NCBI GenBank assembly: GCA_007570785.1
Contig: ML664161.1
Coordinates: 18,043,856-18,107,855 of the forward strand
Origin: Antilocapra americana
Taxonomy: Eukaryota; Chordata; Mammalia; Artiodactyla; Antilocapridae
Length of the DNA stretch: 64,000 bases
Direction of reading: 5' to 3'
The translations under genes and the position numbers were made by a program. Under the pieces are notes generated by a model, which saw only the letters and a list, made by a program, of their open reading frames with translations, had not been told where the DNA came from and made no database searches. Positions 57,862 through 64,000 of the stretch are shown here, one piece after another (positions within the stretch are counted from its first letter, which is position 1; the number at the start of each line of letters is the position of its first letter).

Positions 57862-59775
57862 TAAGAGCTGGAAGGAAAGGAAAATATCATGTTTCAACGT
57901 TAGCAGCGCAACAAATGCCGTGTCAGACCAGGCCTTTCAGATTTCTGTCTCAGGAAGCAACCCAGTCAAATGTACTGTGGGAAGTCAGGATAGTGTCTGC
58001 TTTGAAAGATTAAGGAAGTACCCCCAAAACATTCCTGATTTTCTCTCCATAAGCAAGTTGTTCTTGAGCCATATCCATGAATTTTCCGAAACTCTTTGTT
58101 GCTAATAGTATTAGTAGTAATAAGATGGTAACAGCAATCTATCACACTTTTTGAAAGCCCTTCACTTCATTTGCCATATTGCCACGAGAAATCCAATCTT
58201 CAACATATATTTTAAGTTATTTGCCCAATTTAATCGATTGCATTGTAAAATAAAATCAAATTTATTTGACATTGGGTCCATTTAACTCAAAGGACTCCAT
58301 GTATATTACTCACTAATAAGTTGAGAAGCTGAAAATTAAGACGCCAAAGTATAATTAAGTCATTTGTTACAAACAAGGAAAATTAAAAGCATGATTCAAG
58401 TGATTTCAATTTGAGAATGCTAGGCTTTTCATAAATCCCTCTTCCTTTATCTTGCATTCAAATTCCTTACTAGAAAAAAAAATTAAGCACAAAAGTAATA
58501 AATAATACTTTAAATAGCTCAGTACTCATAAAAATCAAAGTGGAATGTTCCCTGTGATTTGAAAAACTTCCTCAGGAGAGATTTATTAATATTATCTTCA
58601 CCACCTTGACAACCACCTACAGCCACTTACTGAGTGCTTACCATATTTCTCCCCAGCCCTTCTTTCTCCTCCAAGCCTCATCTTCAAGCTCATTTCCCCT
58701 TCGCCCAGGAACCTTGAAAAGAAAACAACAACAGCAAAGTGTTGATCTAAATTACCTAACTGGCAATTTCTCTTTTTATTCAACTAGCAAGTTCAGCAAG
58801 CAAATGAAAACGCTGAACGGAGTACCCCATTCCTTCATGTTCAGCAGAAGACATTAACATTACTAGTCAGATCACAATTACTCAAATTGTCAGGAGAACC
58901 CCCTAAGTATGTAATACTTTTGTCCTTATTTTTCCTACAAATATTGTGTTTACATTTGATGTGTTTATATACTGATTTTTGTGATGATAAAGACTGGTAG
59001 AGTTCCTTAAGATGTTTTTTTCCATTTTCAGTTCAGAGATGCCTTAAGGTGTGACCTTGTACACCAGTTTCCTTCTCCAATGTAAGAAAACAAGATCCTC
59101 TCTGTCCCCAAAAACAAGACTGGGCACTGGAACACAGAGAGGCCCCTTTGTCCAGCTCCCTCCACCACCCCCATTAATATGCACTACTGCAAACAAGGCC
59201 CAGTGAGGAACTCTTTTGACTTAGATTGGATTTTTTGCAAAACCCCAATCTTTGTTCCATAGGGACACATGTCAAATGACAGTCCCCCATAGTAATTGTA
59301 ACTCCACCATGTTCTCCCATTCAGGACAGTGTTCTGGCGTGCAAGTGAGTGAAAACAACGCTGTTACAAAGATAACCTTGAGTTTTCTGTAATTAATTCT
59401 TAAACCCGAAAACTTACCATTTCACATTTCTTGTAATATATCTCAATCACAGCTGATCATGACACACACACCAAAGTCTTGTGGACAGTGGGGTTGAAAA
59501 TATCCATTTAGCACAACTAACAATCAAACAGGAAAAGCTAATAAATGATGAGATCTTTCAATCCCTAGAGTTAACCAGAGATGTAAGAGAGCACTCCGAA
59601 CTACCACAGCCTCTTAAGAATCTTTCAGTAAATGATAGGATCAAAGCCTACTGCTCTGCGCCTTCCAGCCTGGTACCTTTCATGCCAAGTGGGCTCAACA
59701 GCCTCAAATTTATGAGGCAGGGCAGGACAGAGGGTGTTTACATTAAACTAGGTTTTAAATAACCTTGTGTGTGTG

Positions 59776-59884
59776 TGTATATTAGTTGCTCAGCCGTGTC
59801 TGACTCTTTGCGATCCCATGGACAGTAGTTCACTAGGCTCCTCTGTCCATAGAGTTCTCCAGGCAAGAATACTGGAGTGGGTTG
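59776..59884 (-). mobile_element. Bov-tA SINE, 5'-truncated
   Basis: 'gtatattagttgctcagccg' to 'aatactggagtgggttgc'. Only the Bov-A part is present; the tRNA-like head is missing. A short TG run precedes it. Confidence 0.88.
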
Positions 59885-59924
59885 CTACTTACTTTTACAG
59901 CAAATAATCTTAAGATACCAAAAT

Positions 59925-60150
59925 ATTCTTTTTTTTAATATATTTATTTATTTTCTTTACATTATTGTGTTGATTTTGCCATACATTGACATGAATCTGT
60001 CATGGGTATACATGTGTTCCCCTTCTAGAACCCCCCTCCCACCTCCCTCCAATTCCATCCCTCTGGGTCATCCCGGTGCACCAGCCCTGAGCACCCTGTA
60101 TCATGCATCAAAATTAATTGTATGCCTTGTGATTCAATTTCTTTTTATTA
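59925..60150 (-). mobile_element. 5'-truncated L1 3'UTR (young family)
   Basis: Starts with a T-rich tail (complement of the A tail), then 'gttgattttgccatacattg', 'gggtatacatgtgttcccc', 'ctccctccaattccatccc', 'ggtgcaccagccctgagc'. It matches the antisense of the 3'UTR of the full-length L1 at 29200-29360 (same G-rich block, here C-rich). Confidence 0.85.
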
Positions 60151-60214
60151 ACTGCATTTTTGGCATGGGTTAACAAAATTAATTTTGAAATTTTCAGTGC
60201 TCAAAAGTGCAATG

Positions 60215-60345
60215 ACTTTCTGGAGAGCTTTTTAAAAGACAAATAAAATCAGACTCTCTGAGAATGGGACCAAGTCATCGGTAGTTTTTAAAGCTCCACA
60301 GATGATTCCAAGGTGTAACCAAGATTAAGACCCACTGGTCTAAGG
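60215..60345. repeat. MER5-like hAT fossil
   Basis: 'ggtagtttttaaagctccac', then 'agatgattccaaggtgtaac' and 'attaagacccactggtct' match the end of a MER5-type element with its CACTG terminus. Confidence 0.6.
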
Positions 60346-60744
60346 AGGGGAAAAGGGCAGGAGAGGGAGGTTAGGACAGGGAGATATTGAGAAACTGTGG
60401 TCATGCAATTATAATTGGTGTTATTTAGATTTGTCAACCTGATATTCTTAGAGCTGCCAATGACACTGGAGATGGGCCTAAGATGTTCCCCAATGGCAAT
60501 CATTTGCTGTCTCCCTGTGCCTCTATCCTTGGAGCCTTGTATCCCTGGGAACCAGGACAAAAAGGAAGTGCTGACTGCTGCATAGCTGCAGAATTCTCTT
60601 AAAACAGATTCATTAAAATCTTTCTCTACTTCTTTCTCTTTAGAGGCAGGTAGAAGTAGATAGTCCTACACCTACTACAGACTTCCTCAGAATATACAGA
60701 ATCAGACTAGAGTGAAATATATATATATATATGGTATATCTACT
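60346..60744. other. Unique sequence with a short TA run
   Basis: A (TA)n run at about 60716-60734. No gene seen. Confidence 0.4.
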
Positions 60745-60905
60745 GCAAGCAAGGTGCTAACTTAACCCTTACTACCACCTCATGAGTCAGATATTAGATG
60801 TGCCTCCATTTTACAGGTGAAGATACTGAGAAAAAGCAACATAAGAAGGCTTCTCAAGGTCATACAGCTAAAACGTGTCTAAATTTGGACATTTTACTCT
60901 AAGAC
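60745..60905 (-). repeat. MIR SINE fossil
   Basis: Reverse MIR: 'cttactaccacctcatgagt', 'ctccattttacaggtgaag', 'gcttctcaaggtcatacagc'. Confidence 0.75.
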
Positions 60906-61277
60906 AGATGGAAAACTGACCAAGGGTCACCCCAGCCATTCATGGACAGCTGTCTGTGTCAAAGCAATTCTTCATTCTTTAGGTAGAGAATCAAATTAGT
61001 ATGCTAATTGTGTTCTTTGCTAGTATGTGTAAGCAAGCATTATACTCACAGACATAGAAAAGAATCTTAGTATTCAGACACCAGTATGGTATATTTGTCC
61101 TCTTTTGAAACATCATCACTAATTCTCATAACCAATTTAAGTCTATTGGAGTTTCTTTGATTACAAAACTGTTTGAAATAGCTAAGAGAACCCAGCATAT
61201 GCATCTAAGCTCAAGCTTACATGGAACCTTTGAAAACAGTGTATGATTCCTTTATATAACATTTCTTTTTTTTTTTT
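60906..61277. other. Unique sequence, no gene seen
   Basis: Nothing recognised. Confidence 0.4.
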
Positions 61278-61488
61278 TTCTTTATTTGTGCTTAGTCGCT
61301 CAGTCACGTCTGACTCTGCAACACCATAGACTGTAGCCAGCCAGGCTCCTCTGTCCATAGGATTTTCCAAGTAAGAATACTGGAGTCAGTTGCCATTTCC
61401 TCTTCCAGGGGATCTTCCCAACCCAGGGATCAAACCCAAGTCTCTCCTGCATTGGCAGGTGGATTCTTTACCACCATGCTAACTTTTT
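61278..61488 (-). mobile_element. Bov-tA SINE
   Basis: Antisense copy, 'gtgcttagtcgctcagtcac' to 'ggattctttaccaccatgc', preceded by a T-rich run. Confidence 0.88.
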
Positions 61489-61494
61489 TGATAC

Positions 61495-61870
61495 TGAACT
61501 TTTAAATTTTTATTGGGGTATAGCTGACTTACAATGTTGTGTTAGTTTCAGGTATACAGCAAAGTGAATCAGTTATACATATATCCCTTGTTTTTTAAGA
61601 TTCTTTTCCCATATAGGCCATTACAGAGTAGAGTTCCCTGTGCTACACAAAAGGTTCTTACCAGTTATCTATTTTATATATAGTAGTACATACACTGGAG
61701 GCAATGGCAACACACTCCAGTATTCTTGCCTGGAGAATCCTAGGGACTGAGGAGCCTGGTGGGCTGCTGTCCATGGGGTCACACAGAGTCGGACACAACT
61801 GATACGACTTAGCAGCAGCAGCAGTACATACATGTTAATTCCAATCACCCGGTTCATCACCCTACCACCC
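61495..61870 (-). mobile_element. 5'-truncated L1 3'UTR
   Basis: 'ttattggggtatagctgact', 'gtgttagtttcaggtataca', 'gagttccctgtgctacac', 'ttaattccaatcacc'. A Bov-A copy interrupts it at 61695-61822. Confidence 0.8.
61695..61822 (+). mobile_element. Truncated Bov-A SINE with AGC tail
   Basis: Body 'ggcaatggcaacacactcc' to 'cggacacaactgatacgac', ending in (AGC)n. AGTACATACA stands on both sides (61685-61694 and 61823-61832), a perfect 10-bp target-site duplication. The tRNA-like head is absent. Confidence 0.92.
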
Positions 61871-62489
61871 CAGAGTAAATGGAAATCTGGAATTCATGGT
61901 GCTAGAAAAGAAAAAAAATAAATAAATCTTGCATGGTCTCCCTATGAAGTCCTACTTTGTGAGCATAACTGGGATTTGGCATCAACCCCAAACAGCTGGA
62001 GCCATCTGTTTCCTATTTTGTAAACTTTTACTCAACCGGAAATCACTAACTACCTACAGAAACAGCCTAAGGTAAAATTTGCCCTTTACTCAAGCATTGC
62101 CTTGAGTAACTGTGTCTATTACGTGCTAGGCACTGTTGCTCTGGCTATTTCATTTTTACCCCTTTCCCAACTTACTGGCTCTCCTGTCCCTCTTCTTCTC
62201 ACACTCCCAAAGCCCTTTTCTCTTTCCTTCTATACCTCGGAGCCAAAACCTGCTCCTGGATTTTTCATTCATATGAAGGCAAAAGTGCTTGATAACAGCT
62301 AACAATAATTATCATTTCCAAGATGATGTGCATTTTCACAGTGATCAAATTCTTTATGCTAAAAGGACAATGGTCTCATAATTCCAAGCAGTGGTTCCCT
62401 GTAGATTGATGAAGCTTGCTCTGATTTTGTCACTCCATGGCGGCCTACGGCTCTCCTGAGGTCAAGTCCATGCCTTTCCAAGTTTTTAT
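61871..62489. other. Unique sequence, no gene seen
   Basis: A short 'tacgtgctaggcactgttgc' at 62120 resembles an L2 end but is too short to call. A pyrimidine-rich stretch follows. The 66-codon frame at 62102 is unsupported. Confidence 0.4.
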
Positions 62490-62545
62490 CCCAAGTGCTT
62501 GACACAGTGACAAACATATCTGGCATTCAATAATGAAGGAAGCTC
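62490..62545 (+). repeat. Possible L2/MIR 3' end
   Basis: 'gtgcttgacacagtgacaaa', then 'catatctggcattcaataat' resembles the shared 3' end of L2 and MIR. Short and weak. Confidence 0.35.
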
Positions 62546-62817
62546 TGGCCTAAGGGTAACAAGTTGCTGACACAGAAGAATGAGAAGATGCTGGGTTAGT
62601 TTTGAGCCAAAACACCATCAGGAGAGGCCAGGTGGAGCAGTAAGAGGAGATAACCCAGAGCCGTCAGTTGAACTCTCCTAGAAGCCTGTGTCAGTTGTGA
62701 GAGATTCCTGGGAGTTCCCATTAGCTCTAGGATCTACAGATGTGGTTTTACTTAGACGCTCTGCTACATTTCAATTTGTTGAATGTAACTGGGATAACAA
62801 GTAACTGAATCATTTTC

Positions 62818-63110
62818 AAAAAATCCATACTGAGCATCTCCAATGAGCCAGGAATACTGCTAGGCATTGCAGATACAGCAGCATAAAATCTAGTTCCTGC
62901 CCTCATAAAGCTAATATTCTACTTAAAGAGTCTGGTGTGAAAGCATTAATTACATAATTTAGTATTTAACTGGAGTCATATTCAGTGCTACAAAGGAAAA
63001 TTGCAGGGTGCTAAGAAAGCATATAACAGAGGGACATGATCTAATATAGAAGATGAGACAAAGATTCTCAGAAAAAAAAATCATTTAAGCTGATTCCTGA
63101 AAGATAAGGA
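62818..63110 (-). repeat. L2 LINE 3'-end fossil
   Basis: 'actgagcatctccaatgagc', 'aatactgctaggcattgcag', 'gttcctgccctcataaagct', 'gtgctacaaaggaaaattgc', 'ctgattcctgaaagataag': the longest L2 end in the window. Confidence 0.75.
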
Positions 63111-63849
63111 ATTAGGAAAGGAATTACGTGGGTAGAGTAGACATTTCTAATAAGTACCTTTACCATGTGATACACTAGATACACTAGAGCTAATCCTGAG
63201 AATTGGTTCAACTCCTTTTCTTGATGTTGTTCATGAAGTAAAACTTTTGATATCTTTGCAACAAGTTAGCCTATTCAAGACTCTGAACGCAGACAAAAGG
63301 AAACACTGGCATAGAAAAAGAAATCATTTCCCTATATGTCAACAACTTGCTGAGGCACACACAGTACACTGGGATCCCATCCATGACTGCTCTTCTGTGC
63401 TCTCACCTAGGTTATTAGCATAAACGCCCATTTGACTTACCCCATCAGCAGGCCAGCAGCTTTCAAATTCTAAAATGACCACAGACTAGACTTTAAATAT
63501 GGCCCTATCCAAAAACCTTGGGCAAAAGAAAAGGAATTAGGAAAAAGGAAATGAGACAAGGCCCTGAACACCTCAGAGAGAGTCTGATCTGTGTAAGGGG
63601 TACTTTAAACATTCCACCCACCCTTCTTTTAATAGGGAGCCAATTCTTTGTAAGTTTGCAAAAAGACATTTCCAAGTTCATCATGCTATTTTATACATCA
63701 CCTTTCTTTGGCCCTTGGTGTCCTTCTTCAGCTAATTAAATTCTTGTTCCTAAACTTTAACCTCTGGCATTTTATCTTCTTACCTTTCTGTCCCAATTGG
63801 GATCTCCTTTTTTTGTGCTTTTACAGAATGCTGTTCTTTTATACCTCAT
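63111..63849. other. Unique sequence, no gene seen
   Basis: Nothing recognised with confidence. The right half is pyrimidine-rich and may be a more diverged part of the L2 that ends at the window edge. Confidence 0.4.
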
Positions 63850-64000
63850 CAGTTGTAATAACTGATTTACTTATCTGACTCATCTATTTCTTGTGGGAGT
63901 AAGTTCCTTAAGGGCAAAGCTCATTTTTAATCATTTTTATATCTCTAGTTTCTAGCAGAGTACTACTTTAAAAATCCACTGAATGAATTAATGCTCATGT
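63850..64000 (+). repeat. L2 LINE 3'-end fossil, cut by the window edge
   Basis: 'taagttccttaagggcaaag', then 'tttatatctctagtttctag' and 'atccactgaatgaattaatg' follow the L2 3' end in sense. Confidence 0.6.

Larger units (their letters stand above)
55871..59775. other. Unique, insertion-poor block, right part
   Basis: About 3.9 kb with no ruminant-specific insertion. It contains a polypurine tract (56168-56272), a 17-bp triple tandem repeat (57811-57861) and a run of evenly composed sequence at 59080-59470 with TAATTAAT-type sites. Frames at 57543, 58606 and 59481 have no domain I recognise; the last (93 codons) is discussed under rejected items. Confidence 0.45.

Noticed and set aside
59481..59762. 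A 93-codon plus-strand frame in unique sequence (MDSGVENIHLAQL...)
   Set aside because: Even amino-acid composition made it tempting, but there is no domain, no obvious splice or promoter context, and the length is within chance. It would need conservation of the frame to be called.
1..64000. A new multi-gene system (defence cluster, biosynthetic operon or similar)
   Set aside because: No host genes are present. Every long frame traces to L1 or BovB, so the novelty here lies in transposon structure and possible regulatory DNA, not in a gene system.

Overview
The window is mammalian nuclear DNA from a ruminant (cattle, sheep, goat or a relative; the sequence alone does not separate these). 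The evidence is the repeat set: BovB (RTE-type) LINEs, tRNA-headed Bov-tA/Bov-A SINEs, CHR-type cetartiodactyl SINEs and a nearly intact ruminant L1, on a background of MIR, L2, old L1M and hAT-type fossils shared by all placental mammals. The DNA is AT-rich apart from one CpG-rich stretch, the 5'UTR of the L1. I found no host protein-coding gene, no convincing host exon, no rRNA or true tRNA gene and no CRISPR array. The only long open frames belong to transposons. The window is best read as intergenic or intronic sequence.

Layout. 1-5.9 kb: mostly unique DNA with scattered SINEs, one MIR on each strand and a conserved-looking inverted repeat near the left edge. 5.9-10.9 kb: an ancient hAT-type element split by a BovB (-) and an older L1 (+), the L1 itself carrying two SINEs. 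10.9-16.9 kb: largely unique AT-rich DNA. 16.9-20.9 kb: three 5'-truncated BovBs (+, +, -); the last two form a large inverted repeat. 21-23 kb: MIRs and unique DNA. 23.07-29.4 kb: full-length young L1 with 5'UTR, intact ORF1 and an ORF2 broken by one 2-nt deletion at the reverse-transcriptase catalytic box. 30-31.6 kb: an old L1 (-) with a nested L1 and a nested SINE. 31.6-36.5 kb: SINE-rich. 36.6-39.7 kb: nearly full-length but decayed BovB (+). 40.6-42.2 kb: a MIR, then unique DNA. 42.2-45.7 kb: L1-in-L1 nest with SINE and BovB insertions. 45.7-49.3 kb: L2, hAT miniatures and SINEs. 49.3-59.8 kb: a 10.5-kb block with no recognisable ruminant-specific insertion. 59.8-64 kb: SINE, L1, MIR and L2 fragments.

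How the parts work together: the L1 encodes the ORF1 RNA-binding protein and the ORF2 endonuclease/reverse transcriptase that also mobilise SINEs. BovB encodes its own endonuclease/RT, and the Bov-tA/Bov-A SINEs share BovB 3' sequence. Every autonomous copy here carries visible lesions. The observations most worth following up are the L1 lesion, two BovB copies sharing the same disabling mutations, a 28-bp duplicated filler sequence inside an L1, the BovB inverted pair, the order of nested insertions, and the insertion-poor block with a possible non-coding exon.
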